Origin: Eurosta solidaginis
Lineage: Eukaryota > Arthropoda > Insecta > Diptera > Tephritidae
Reading direction: 5' to 3'
Assembly: GCF_040869045.1 (NCBI RefSeq)
Contig: NC_090322.1
Coordinates: forward strand, 278,902,662-278,966,661
Length of the DNA stretch: 64,000 nucleotides
Part shown: one piece after another, positions 21,935 through 32,689 of the stretch
How positions within the stretch are numbered: the first letter of the stretch is position 1
How the letters are laid out: each line of letters starts with the position of its first letter
Notes under the pieces: generated by a model
Database searches by the model: none
Seen by the model: only the letters and a program-made list of their open reading frames with translations
Told to the model about the DNA's origin: nothing
Program-made: the position numbers and the translations under genes

Positions 21935-22940
21935 CAGACCTGTTAAATTTCCATTAACATTAATAATCAATAATTTCGTTTCCCTTTTTAATTGTAATGA
22001 TTAATTAATTTTTTGCACAGCACCTAGCAATTAATAATTAATTAATTAAAAAAATAATTAAAAATAATCATGATTATTGGCCATTAAAAAAATAATCAAA
22101 AATAATTTAAAAATGTACCCATTGTTTTAAATTAAAGACAATCATATGATTAAGAACAATTAAGTAATTAAAAATAATCAAATAATTAAAATTAATAAAA
22201 AAATTAAAATTAATCAAACAATTAATAATTAAATTTAATTATTTGACTAATTTCAATTACTTAATTATTTTTGATTATCTAATTATTTCCAATTATGTGA
22301 TTATTTTGAATTATTAACATGAAAGAGAAAATGTTTGAAGTAAGAAATATGTGGCTGAAACCAATTGTACTATTGTATGTACATACTTGTTCTAACTCAA
22401 GAAATATAAGATACATATTTATTCTTACTGATATTGTCAAGTGTCGCTGCTTTTTGTGAAAACCTTTAAAAACCAAATTTGAGAGCGTGGCTTATTACAC
22501 CACATACGTAAGTATATATCTGTATATATATATTTTTTTATATTATGATACTGGAAAAACACAGAAATAATTAAAATTAATTAAAAATAATCATTTAATG
22601 GTTTTAATTATGTAATTTATATAATCAAAATTAATTGACATTAATCAAATAATTATATTAATTATTTAATTAAAAATAATCAAAATTAATTAAAATAATC
22701 AAATAATTATGTTTATCATTCCATAAGACAAACGAAAAAATAATTAAAAATAATCAACATTGTTTGTATTAATTAAGCAATTAAAAATAATTAATTAATT
22801 ACAATTTTTTAATGAAAATAATTAATTAATAATCATTAAAAGGGCATACCTACTGACACTTAATCATTAAACAATTGGCTGAGGAAAGCTCATTATAATT
22901 AATAATCATTAAAATTTTTAATCATTATTTAACAGGTCTG
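21935..22940. mobile_element. AT-rich hAT-like non-autonomous element, 8-bp TSD
   Basis: Perfect 14-bp TIRs (cagacctgttaaat at 21935-21948, inverted at 22927-22940) and a perfect flanking 8-bp repeat atcagaag (21927-21934 and 22941-22948). CAG ends plus 8-bp duplications point to hAT. Most of the interior is made of aataatca/aattaatta permutations on both strands, so it is nearly free of GC and non-coding apart from a short unique block around 22315-22530. Confidence 0.85.
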
Positions 22941-23232
22941 ATCAGAAGACAGAGCGCTTATACCCCGTGGGTGTTTTTATCATGGCACATGTATTAGCTT
23001 TTCCGAAACTATTTTAATAATTGAAATATATAACAAATTTGTAATGAATCGAAATATATCAATACTGCTTTTATGATCGGAAAATAAATGAAAATAAACA
23101 CTATTGCATTTCAACTAACATAATAACATAGGTACCGTATTTAGCAAAATGCGAAACCATCGAAACAAAACTTAATGCTAAGAGTAGTATGTTGTCTTAA
23201 ACTTCAAAGACTGTTATCGTCACAATGTACAT

Positions 23233-24033
23233 CTATCCAGAGCTGTCGTTCTCCTGATCGCTTTTGATAGTATTGACGATGTTGAACAAATTACGCATTT
23301 GTAATTTGTACATCTTACTTTCTTGCTGCAAGCTTATACGGCGGTCTCTTTCGTGTTCAAGTTTCTTTTGAAGCTCCTGCGCAGTACAATGTAAGGTTTT
23401 ATATTGCTGCCCTTCTGCTTTACAAGAAAAATAATATTAAACTAAGCAATTATAAGTCGTCGTTTTCACATATCGTGGGTGAAAGTGCAAAACGACGTAT
23501 TGAATTTTTGCAAAATCACTTGGACAACATTTGTGTCAAACTCTTTCTAAGACACATTTTGGAACTAAAACTGGAAGCGTGTAATATGACGCTTTTCACT
23601 TTCACCGAGGACATGTAAATTTACCTTTGATAAATGTACTTGAAAGTAGACGTCTACATGCTGGGCATAATTTTCTCTGCTTGCTTTGTAAAACTAAAGC
23701 CCCTTTATAGTTATTTCCCTTGTAATTTTCTTCTTTATGGCATAATTGATGATAATAACATTTGCATTCTGTACACTGCTCAAAGCAACCTATAATTAAA
23801 TGATTAATAATACAACATTCAAAATCGATTTCAATTATTTTGCCTCCATTCTTCAGGCACTCGTTGCAATAACGTTTTTCATCTGGAGAACTAGAACTAG
23901 ATCGTGATGGTATGGCATCTTCATTTTTTTCAGCATTGCCACGTTTAGGGCGCCTGGATTGGAGAACCCGTTTAACTTCGGGCGATAGTAAAAATTCCTT
24001 TCGTTTTTTTTCTGGGGGGGGATAGGTGCCATA
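23233..24033 (-). CDS. Candidate host gene, last two exons, Cys/His-rich (PHD-like) with coiled coil
   Basis: Exon A (23625-24033) opens after a tttctag acceptor and reads KKRKEFLLSPEVKRVLQSRR, then a Ser-rich stretch, then a cysteine cluster: CNEC, later CTEC-x4-H-x2-C (CTECKCYYHQLC) and CPAC. The order resembles the C4HC3 pattern of a PHD finger, although the gap after the first pair is long. A GTAAAT donor (23621-23624) and an intron of about 207 bases lead to exon B (23233-23417), which continues in phase as EGQQYKTLHCTAQELQKKLE, a charged helical tail (HERDRRISLQQESKMYKLQM), and stops at TAG 23233-23235. No stop or frameshift interrupts about 198 codons, unlike every LINE nearby. Upstream exons were not found. 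I do not recognise the protein. A chromatin or ubiquitin role would be guesswork. Confidence 0.5.
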
Positions 24034-25083
24034 CTAGAAATATACATAAATTGCATCGAATTAAAATACTAATAATATACTTAAAACCTTAGATCCAAAC
24101 AGCGATCAATTAAAAAAAAAACGATAAACTACATATGTAGGTATGTTCGAAAAGAAATGCCACCATGCATCAAAATTTATATTTACTCTCACAAAGACCG
24201 AAACTTGTTATATTTTCAACGAACACAAAACACTTGCCATAAATCCGTAAAAACATGTTGTTTGCTTTATAATTAAATTATTGAAATTCACCAAATAAAT
24301 TCATTTATGTAGTAGATTTTCTAATATATCTCCTCATTAAATCAATCCCGAACACACCCACTGACTGTGCTAGGGTAATTTTATTTTTTACCATTGTATA
24401 GATCGATCCTTATTGAGAATGGGCAGATGGTTATAAACATACATATCGTTGCATATACATACATATGTGTGTAATACTCCTATGGATTTGCTAATAGAAA
24501 ACGCTCGCAATGAGTTTTGAATTCGAAACCAAAACAAGACAGCCTTCAAAATTTTTGTGATTATAGCAGCATTAGTCCCACACAGCATTTGGATGATTAA
24601 ATTTCGAATATTTCTCCATATCAATACAATTTGATTACTTTTTGTGATTAAATACAGATTTATCATACTGTTTAACAAAAGGAATAAACGAATACTATTT
24701 TTTTCGATGATCAAGCCCTGAAAGTCATTAATCAAACACTTTTTGGAATCAGTTTTGAAAAACTTTGCTGATTAAATTTTAGTTTTTCATAACACTGAAC
24801 AAAAATAAAAATTAAATTTGTTTGGTTAAGTAACTTTTGTTGGTTAAGTCACGAATTTTGTAACTGTTTACTTTGAAATGAAAATTTTATTTTTCCTCCT
24901 TATTCACAAAATTCGGAAAATTTATAATAATATACCATGATGCAATTACAAGCTGACTGACGTTGACAGCTTCTCTTTCTAATCCGCCATCTTGAACTCC
25001 CACTCTGAAGCTCAATTTGCCTCTTTGCTAAACTACTTTTTCATTCAGAAAAAAGATTGTATAGGCTCATTCCATTTCAAGAC
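24034..25083. other. No gene recognised (possible intron of the 23.2-24.0 kb gene)
   Basis: AT-rich, without convincing exons. The minus frame at 24388-24735 has no motif. The last bases (ataggctcattccatttcaa) recur inverted at 62740-62763. Confidence 0.4.
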
Positions 25084-25440
25084 AACCAAAAGTATGCAAT
25101 TGTAAGTGTGGAAGTGTCGCTCGCAAATACACGCGCACATGAGAAGCTATACACGTGCATCTGTAGTTATAATTATATGGCAGTAACTAAGTAAATTCTG
25201 GAAGCGCCTAGAAGATGCAACGAGGAAATCACAGAGTATAAAAGCACAAACAGTAGAGGCGCGAGAGCCAGTTTTGATTAAGCACGCTATCTGTGGAGCA
25301 ATAGTAGAGTTATTTATTGTGAAGTACTTTAATAAAGACCATTTTGCATTACTGAATAGTGGTGTTATTTATTCAACAGTTTAGTGATTCGAACTTAGCA
25401 GAAGGTTGCAAATAAGAGGATTTGCAGTAAATTCGTTACA
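25084..25440 (+). repeat. Truncated solo LTR related to the gypsy elements at 39-60 kb
   Basis: From tatgcaattgtaagtgtgga to gtaaattcgttaca it follows, in plus orientation, the 3' two thirds of the LTRs at 39375-39958 and 59350-59938. It keeps a TATA box (gagtataaaagc near 25233), a polyadenylation signal (ctttaataaagacc near 25328) and the conserved end ttattcaacagtttagtgat. The first part of the LTR is missing and no internal region follows. Confidence 0.8.
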
Positions 25441-25656
25441 TTATTATAATTTATTATTATAAGTAGAAAATGAGCAAGGTTTATTGAACGTATTCGGTCT
25501 AATATATAAACAAACTTATACAATATCAATTTTACAAAAATAACAAACTCAGTCTTGAAGACAGCAATTGATGTACTAATTAATTACTACAAACCGTTAA
25601 AACCAACTTAACAATAATTTTTAATTTCATTTAAATTTATACATATTTCATAATAA

Positions 25657-26480
25657 TTATTTCATAACTTGAACTTCAACTGAATGATCATCCAAAGAAA
25701 AAAACTTTGATTTTACTGTTCCTTCTGCCACTGGAATCATGCAGTGGTATGTCAACGTCCCTTTCACTGCTACTGCCTTTTTAAATCTAACCGCTATTGC
25801 CCAATCAAATAATTCTTTTGACGTTTGAATTGGATTATTCGCTCTCTGTACACTTGCTCTGGTAGCCAATCTTTTCAGGGTCCCACCTAAACCATCGCTT
25901 GCATTTTTGCCATGTGAAGTTATAAAAAGTGCCACTCCGAAATCTTTTTGGTGGGTAAGATTAACAAAATTATTTTTGTTTTTATACTGGGCACTTGCCC
26001 AATCAGAAAAATATGTAATTTTGGAAATATTTTCAAAGTTATTTTTAACAAATACACTAGGTATTTTTGAAATAAATGCACGGCAATTGTGTTGTGATGT
26101 AAATAGTCCGAAATGACAATAAAGCTTTTCATACGAATTTCGCCGCTTTCATGCCTGTAATAAATGGCAAATGGATGAATTGTTGCCTGATTGTTATTCC
26201 AATGAATTCCTTGAGCAGCATTTTGCACGACAAATGCATAGTTTTCGGAAAACTCACAGAGAACGATGCATTCATTTTCTGGTTGATTCTTTTCTGCTGC
26301 TTATAAACTTGTTTTGGCTTTTAACTATGTATGAATGCAACACTAATTTTTTTAAACAGGACTCTAACTTTTGTAAGTATTCATCAACTGGGGATACCAT
26401 TAGTTGCAAAGTGGTTCTATCTATTGGTGTTTGGGTGCGGAGACAAATCAAATGGATTAAAACATTTAACTTCGGCATTT
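25657..26480 (-). pseudogene. Remnant of an unclassified transposon-like protein (SDxA / HGK / DGLGGTLKR motifs)
   Basis: In three minus frames joined by small shifts the order is LQLMVSPVDEYLQ, ECIVLCEFSENYAFVVQNAA, GIHWNNNQATIHPFAIYY, SFIVISDYLHHNT, ITYFSDWASAQYKNKNNF, TSHGKNASDGLGGTLKRLAT and SVQRANNPIQTSKELFDWA. I remember this arrangement from uncharacterised multicopy proteins of insects and cnidarians, where the SDG and HGK-x-x-x-DG-x-GG blocks are the best conserved. Here the SDG glycine is Trp. The conserved Asp and Glu positions look nuclease-like, but I cannot name the superfamily. At least two frameshifts make it a dead copy. Confidence 0.55.
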
Positions 26481-26499
26481 TCCTAATAATATTTATTTA

Positions 26500-27447
26500 A
26501 AACTCGCAATAATAAAACAAGAACTTTTTGAATTAAGGAAATGAACGATGTTTCTACATTGAAATAAAATTTAATTCTGTTTTCTATTTATTATCTTACA
26601 TCTACTTATACTAATTCTGACATAAATAAAAATTTCGTAAAACTAGCTACCTGCTAAGTGATTAGTAGGTTTATTTACAAGTACATATGTATATGTATGT
26701 TGTAGTATAGTTGACCATGCAATGCATGGCATGCATGCATACAAAGGCAGGCGTTGGCTGTATAAAATTGTAGCACGTACCTGGTGCAAGTAAATGTAAG
26801 CAAGTAGCTCGAGGACGGGTCAGTAATGAGTTAATATCTTTTGAACCACAAAATTGTCCAACTTAAAATAAAAAGGGTTTTTTAGATGAAAGTTTATCGC
26901 ATATTATATATATTTTAACGAAAATGTTCGTGCGGAAAAACAGTATGTAATAATTATTTAAAAAATTCATTTTTTTTTTTTCACTATTTTCATTTTTTAT
27001 AATTAAATATTTTTTAACGCCGTTATCAAGTAAATATTATTACCTTCAAAATAAAACAAAAATGAATAAGATACGACGAATAGAACCAAAGATATAGCAT
27101 TTTGAATGTGGACAAGTTTGCTTACCCATCGAATGTGAGCATATACAGATCTCTGAAAAAAAAAAAAATGTTTTCGAGGAAATCCTGATATACGCGTTAA
27201 CTTAAATTGCGAAAAGATTCCAACAAATAAATTTGCTGTCTTTTAAAAAAGTGAACTTTTTTTTTCTACAAATCCGTACGATTTGTAAAATAATAACCAA
27301 TATAAAAAGAAAGGCTAAAATGTGTGTTAGTTGGTAGCCGGTGTTTGAAGACATGCGCCGGTCCATTTTGTTCAAACTTTCACATAAGTTGCGTATACCT
27401 CACGCGGTGGTTATTACATAGGTTTGGTTGCGATGAACGCACAAATG
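26500..27447. other. No gene recognised
   Basis: AT-rich with a small palindromic patch (ccatgcaatgcatgg near 26714). The part after about 27300 may be the 5' section of the Helitron ending at 28728. Confidence 0.4.
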
Positions 27448-28190
27448 CTAGGGTCTTGAGATCAAAACGTGGACCTGGGTAATCCTGGGATGAGTTTGTA
27501 CAATATGGGTATCAAATGGAAGCTGTTTATGATTACTTTGATACGGAGTATTTTTTGTACCCCTTGGTGACTAGGGTCTCGAGATATAGGCAAAAAAAAG
27601 GACCCGGGTACCCCTAGAATGTGTTTATAGAATATGGATAACAAATGAAAGCTGTTGATCAGTGCTTTAGTAGAGGGTAATTTTCATACCCCTAGGTGAC
27701 TAGGGTCTCGAGATATAGGCCAAAACGTGGACCCGAGTACCCCTAGAATGTGTTTATAGGATATGGATATCAAATTAAAGCTGTTGATGACTGCTATAGA
27801 AGAGCGTAATTTTCATACAACTGGGAGACTAGGGTCTCGAGATATAGTCCAAACCGTGGATCAGGGTAACACTAGGATATGTTTTTACATTATGTGTATC
27901 AAATTGAAGCTGTTGATGAGTGCTTTAGTACAGGGTAGTTTTCATACCTATTGGTGACTAGGGTCTCGAGATATAGGCCAAAACGTGGATCAGGGTAACA
28001 CCAGGATGTGTTTTTAGATTATGGGTATCAAATTGAAGCTGTTGATGTGTGCGTTAGTACAGAGTAAGTCTTATGCCGCTGGGTGACTAGGGTCTCAAGA
28101 TATAGGCCAAAACGTGGACCCGGATACCCTTAGAATGTGTGTGTAATATGGATATCAAATGAAAGCTGTTGCGGAGAGCTTTAAAGTAAT
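27448..28190. repeat. Six-unit tandem repeat, period 129 bp
   Basis: ctagggtctcgagatatagg begins near 27448, 27571, 27700, 27829, 27958 and 28087. Each unit contains a(c/a)gtggacc(c/t)gg, a run like aatgtgtttatagaatatgg, atcaaat(g/t)(a/g)aagctgttgatga and a poly-T-rich link. It lies inside the Helitron that ends at 28728. There are no spacers of the CRISPR kind and no proteins. Confidence 0.85.
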
Positions 28191-28387
28191 TTTGATCGTG
28201 ATATTCGATTTAGTCGCATCAACCTAGCAAAACTGATAAATATGCATGCAAAACCGAAATTAAGACATGAATTAATATACCCACATACATACCTATTTAC
28301 ATACGTCCTATTCAATTTGCCTGAAATTTGATATATAAATTTGCCTATATTAATATTTGCGATCCTTTTTTCCAGGAAGTAGACCAG

Positions 28388-28465
28388 AGACGGACTGGGA
28401 CTGGGATTAGGACTAGGACTGGGACTGGGACTCGGTGTGGGACTCAGAATGGGACTGGAACAAAA
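28388..28465. repeat. GGGACT-type microsatellite
   Basis: Repeats of gggactgggattaggactag, gggactgggactgggactcg lie within the 3' part of Helitron 1. An unusually purine-rich stretch (gaagaagaatgagaaaaact onward) continues to about 28640. Confidence 0.7.
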
Positions 28466-28699
28466 TACACACCACCCTCTGGGACTGGCAATAAGGGATG
28501 AAGAAGAATGAGAAAAACTTGAGAGAAGAGAAAAGAGAGAAGGAGACTGATAAATAGATATGAGAAGAAGATAGAGATAGATGAAGCGAAAAAGACGGAG
28601 GGTGGAGTGAACAAAAGGATTAGGAAAAAATGAAGAGGGTGGAGGGCAGAGTTAGACGGAAAAAGCTTATTAAAATGTATGCAGATGGACCAAATTTAG

Positions 28700-28728
28700 G
28701 GCAGGACAACGTCTGCCGGGTCTGCTAG
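28700..28728 (+). other. Helitron 1 3' terminus: hairpin plus CTAG
   Basis: Stem ggcag (28700-28704) and ctgcc (28713-28717) enclose the loop gacaacgt. gggtctg and the terminal CTAG (28725-28728) follow. This is the hairpin and CTRR end required for Helitron 3' processing. The same plan with a changed stem is seen at 37123-37152. Confidence 0.75.
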
Positions 28729-28875
28729 TCTTTTATAAAAATTAAATTCTGTGTGTGTGTTCCCTATGGAATCGTATTTCCCGCACATCAATCATCACAA
28801 AATTTTGGCTATAGGTTCCTTCGGTCAAGACGAAGGGTTTTCATATTTCATATTTCACAAATAAGAATTTTAAAT

Positions 28876-29440
28876 GAAAAATGATCATGTTAACAAAATC
28901 AATGATCGCATTCAAAACCAAATTCCTGGTGAAGCGCCGATATATAAATCGATCGCCACAGTTACAGATGAAGACCAAATTGTGAATTATCCAAATGAGA
29001 CATCCGGAATGTCTGTGCATATATGAACTTTGAAAATTGGCTCACCAATCATGCTTCTTCGGAATATAGACCCACCAAAAATGTGCAATGGAACCAGACT
29101 TTGCGTTAAGAAATTAATGTCGAATGTAATCGAAGCTACAATCATCAGCGGTAAAAGCAAAGGTGAAGATGTGCTCATACCACGGATCCCAATGATTCCT
29201 ACAGATTTACCATTCAATTTTAAGCACTCACAGTTTCCTGTACGCCTTGCTTTTGCAATTACAATGAACAAAGCACAAGGACAATAGCTTACTGTTGCAG
29301 GATTAAATTTAGAGAGTCCGTGCTTTTCCCATGGCCAACTATATGTTGCTTGCTCTAGAGTTGGGACGTCAAAAAATTAGTTTATCTTTGCACCGAACGA
29401 AAAAGAACAAAAATATTGTGTACCCACATGCATTACAATA
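28876..29440 (+). pseudogene. Helitron PIF1-like helicase, C-terminal remnant
   Basis: The frame reads NDHVNKINDRIQNQIPGEAP, YKSIATVTDEDQIVNYPNE, a stop at 29023-29025 with a few residues lost, then LKIGSPIMLLRNIDPPKMCN, GTRLCVKKLMSNVIEATIIS, LPFNFKHSQFPVRLAFAITM, NKAQGQ, a stop, and LESPCFSHGQLYVACSRVG. These are the last helicase motifs of RepHel proteins (the Q of NKAQGQ and the SR of the sensor motif are visible). The Rep nuclease and Walker motifs are absent. Two in-frame stops show that it is non-functional. Confidence 0.9.
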
Positions 29441-29496
29441 AGATACAATAATAAAATGTCGTTAGCTTAATGTGAAAATGCTAAGTCACTTTTTTT

Positions 29497-29840
29497 GAAA
29501 AATTGTATCTTAATGCAGTTTTAAAACTGAATTCAAAATACATCGATCACAAGAAAAAAATATTTAAATTTTAATTTTTACGTGCTGTTTGCAATGATGT
29601 GTAAATGTGCTGAGTCGTCAACTGTTCAAAAAAAATGTGCTAAGTCAACCAGTCAATAATATCAATCTGAAAAATTGTATTCTAATGCAGTTTTAAAACT
29701 GAATTCAAAATACATCGATCACAAGAAAAAAATATTTAAATTTTAATTTTTACGTGCTGTTTGCAATGATGTGTAAATGTGCTGAGTCGTCAACTGTTCA
29801 AAAAAAATGTGCTAAGTCAACCAGTCAATAATATCAATCT
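29497..29840. repeat. 172-bp tandem duplication
   Basis: gaaaaattgta(tct/ttc)taatgcag to ataatatcaatct is present twice, at 29497-29668 and 29669-29840, with only an apparent tct/ttc difference. It contains the gtgctgagtcgtcaactg and gtgctaagtcaaccagtc phrases. Confidence 0.9.
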
Positions 29841-29907
29841 GAATTACTAGTAATTTCTTTGTGCGCGCATTGTATTTACTTATTTAATTCATTCAGTCTA
29901 AAAGTAC

Positions 29908-30250
29908 ATGCTTTGTTGTTGTTGTATTAACGATAAAGACACTCCCCGAAGGCTTTGGGTTTGGGGGCCATTGCCGCATATAGATCCGGTACGTTCCTGT
30001 AACAAAGCACTATTAAGGTCCGACCATCTCGGGAACGATTTATATGACCACATTAAACCTTCTAGGCCATCCCGTCCTCCCCACCACCTAGTTTCATGAG
30101 GAACTTCGGGTCGCCAGAGCCTCGGCTGTCAATGAAACAGAATTCGCCACGGGTAGGGTATGTTGGCTATTGGGTTGGATAAGCTATATATTGCGCTGGG
30201 AACCCCTAGAGAGGGTTGCCTACACAACCCCTTGAAATTGGATTCACCCA
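29908..30250. repeat. Interspersed repeat X, copy a
   Basis: Begins gttgttgttgtattaacgat, then cactccccgaaggctttggg, gaccatctcgggaacgattt, atatgaccacattaaacctt and ends gggttgcctacacaacccct. The partner copy at 37190-37410 shares the central and end blocks. Class unknown, non-coding. Confidence 0.7.
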
Positions 30251-30344
30251 ATTGGGACATACTTTTGGTGTTTGATAAATTTTTTGCGCTGACCATAATC
30301 TACTTCAATTCTTACATGTCGATAACTACATGCTTTGTTACAGA

Positions 30345-30786
30345 CTAGTTAGAAATAGAAAACAATTCAAGCTTAAACTTATATAAGTATTTATTAAAAT
30401 TAGGAACACTACTGAATCGATTTGGTAGATGTATAGTCCTAGTTATAGGTTCATTCATACCATAATTCATTTTATTAGTTATTTAGATAAATAATCTATT
30501 ATCACGAAGTTCACGCATTGGAATATATGGAATGAACAAATTAGATAAATCAGAGCAATTCGTGCTAACGTTTATTACATTATAGGCAAGCATGAGTGAG
30601 ATTCAAGTTGTTCTGTCAGAGCCTGAAGACCAAGCAATTTGCATTCAACGTCATAGGGTCCTTAAAGTCACTGGTGTTACGCCTACTGAACCCAACTATA
30701 GCAACAAATTTTGAAACAACGAAGTCAATGTGACTAGAAAAAGAGAGTTTGGAGTAAAAAATTACACCCAAGTCTTTACTCTCTTG
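30345..30786 (-). pseudogene. Older LINE RT, C-terminal part (split by LOA insertion)
   Basis: Reading leftward from 30786: RVKDLGVIFYSKLSFSSHID, FVVSKFVAIVGFSRRNTSDF, then after decay NLFIPYIPMRELRDNRLFI, KMNYGMNEPITRTIHLPNRF and NFNKYLYKFKLELFSIS, ending in a stop at 30345. This is the thumb and C-terminal domain of a Jockey- or I-like non-LTR RT. Its preceding part lies at 35421-35640, so the LOA LINE between them inserted into this gene. Confidence 0.75.
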
Positions 30787-31160
30787 CCCTCACTAGGGTA
30801 GGCACCTTTTCGTTGGTGTGAGGGCTTAGCCGAACTCCATAGCGCCCCACTATGAGGCGGAGCTGTCTAGGACTGACATCCACGCCGTTTCGCCTCATAG
30901 GAGGGCGGCGGGAAGTCGGTTACCAAGAACTGCCAACCCCCTAATCCAGGGTGTTATGCGGACCGTGCCTATTGGACGGTTTGCAGCCAGGGGATAAATT
31001 CGGCTGTATTCGAACGGAGCCATCCCGATACCGGGCCACCTCGGGAAGTATTGATGGCCTTACCACAGTAAGGGGCGCTGCTGTGGCGGAGGGTTCTTTC
31101 TCCGTATATAATACTGGACCGCTGAGCCCACCTTGTCGGGCAGGTAGTCGTACGACCAAG

Positions 31161-32400
31161 ATGAACGACTCATTACCTGATTGTAATAAGGACGATGATA
31201 AGAGGACTGAGTCGCAAGCCAAGGACGACAAATACGCATTAAGCGAAGCGTTGGACTCGGGGAGCGAGAGTAGTGCTGATTCAATGAACTCCGTGTTGGG
31301 GAAGCACACAAATGAAAACGGAGTAGAAGAGTGGAGAAGAGTACGGAGCAGAGGAAGTAAAAGAGTTCTCTCGCAGTACCGTGCAGCACTAAGAATTGTA
31401 AAACGCTTGAAAGCAGTGGTCGACCCAACAGAACTGGAGATCTAGCGCAGTTCAAAAGGTTTGCTGCGAGAAACCCTCGGTTCTGCAACCGGTACGAGGA
31501 GTAAGAAGCGTCGAATGGCAGAATGAAGAGACAACGTTCGGCGGAAGGCGACAAGCCTGCTTTCAAGAGGCAGAAAGGACCCAGTCCTAGAGCCGCGAGG
31601 CAGGGCAGTCGCATAGACAAGACAAGTAGGCCCAATGCTGTAAGACAGATGGGCCCAATAGCGAGGTAGCAACTACCTCGAAAGCTGCGAGTCAGAGGGA
31701 AGTTCCAACTACGGAAGTAGGAGATAAGCCAAAGGTAGATAACGCTAAGACACCGGTTTTCTCGGAGGTGCTAAAGGGAGTTAACGCTAAGACTCCTGCT
31801 TTCTCGGAGAGAATGGGAGATAACACTAAGACTCCGGCTTTTCCCGAGAAGATGAGTGATGTGGCAAAGCAGTCACTGACTGTGGCGATGGTTGATCGTA
31901 GCAGTCCTTTCGGACAAATGACTACTGAAAGGTGGAGATCTGTGGAAAGGGAGCTCATTAGCTTAATGCTTAAGATGATGCGAAAACAACCAAGTAAGCC
32001 CTTTCCAACCTTTGATTCGGGGGGATGGTATAATGGTGTGAAGATGATAGCGTGCGACAACATCGCGAGCTTGCCGTGGCTGGAGGAAGTGGTTCCAAAC
32101 CTCCAAAGGCAAGGCACGAACGCGCGGTTTGCGGTGGTGGATAAAGCGCAAATCTGCACGGTACCAAAAGTTAAGGTATGGATACCATGCGTGATGAAGT
32201 CGGAGGATACACTGCGACTTCTGCAGAATCAGAATCTGAACATACCGACACAGGATTGAAAGGTACTTACTGTATCTCGGCCTACCGAGGAAGGTCAGTT
32301 CTACATCTTCCAAATAAACAAGCAGGCGGAGGATATTTTGTACACGCAAAATGTCCTTTGGCACTAGCAAAATTTACATGCGACTCAGGAAAAGAAGTCC
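31161..32400 (+). pseudogene. LOA LINE ORF1 (gag-like, RNA-binding) with frameshifts
   Basis: Chosen start ATG 31161 (MNDSLPDCNKDDDKRTESQA) leads through an acidic, Ser-rich region to RGSKRVLSQYRAALRIVKRL and a stop at 31443. Another frame continues with QFKRFAARNPRFCNRYEE. A third, from 31768 to 32259, holds SSPFGQMTTERWRSVERELI, WLEEVVPNLQRQGTNARFAV and VPKVKVWIPCVMKSEDTLRL, the structured C-terminal domain of ORF1 proteins in LOA/R1-type elements. YIFQINKQAEDILY follows at about 32300 in another frame. In living elements ORF1p coats the transcript. Here at least three shifts break it. Confidence 0.75.
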
Positions 32401-32689
32401 CGAGGATAAAAATGCTAACACGGTAGACGTGGGCGACGTCGAAAAGGACCTCAAAAGCCTAAGGGAAAAAAGACAGGTGGAGGTCCCCGACGTCGCCAAG
32501 AAGCTGTTAGAAGAGGACCAACCGCCAAGTGGTGCTGTGACTCGCACAGAGGTACACCCGGCACAGCAGTTACGAGAGGCTGAAGGGGGCCTTGAATACT
32601 CTAAACCAAAAGGGCAAGGGGAGGACGACGACGTCACGACGAAGGTGCTGGAGGGGGACAAACAGCCCAATGGTGCTGCGAGTAAGTAA

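Larger units (their letters stand above)
21074..22992. mobile_element. Possible inverted-repeat element hosting two other repeats
   Basis: acatgtcatgataaaaacac at 21074 and the complement of 22969-22992 (acatgtgccatgataaaaac) form an imperfect ~20-bp TIR. The adjoining ggtataa also pairs. The interior is occupied by the fly repeat at 21221-21895 and the AT-rich hAT-like MITE at 21935-22940. No TSD is evident. Confidence 0.4.

Noticed and set aside
24388..24735. 115-codon minus frame as upstream exon of the 23.2-24.0 kb gene
   Set aside because: Low-complexity composition (Ile, Leu, Asn rich), no splice sites in phase and no motif.
27448..28190. CRISPR-like regular array
   Set aside because: The whole 129-bp unit repeats with no short constant repeat and unique spacers. 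Eukaryotic satellite inside a Helitron.
31060..31635. 191-codon minus frame antisense to the LOA ORF1
   Set aside because: Shadow of the GC-rich ORF1 and UTR. The plus-strand frame has the family motifs.
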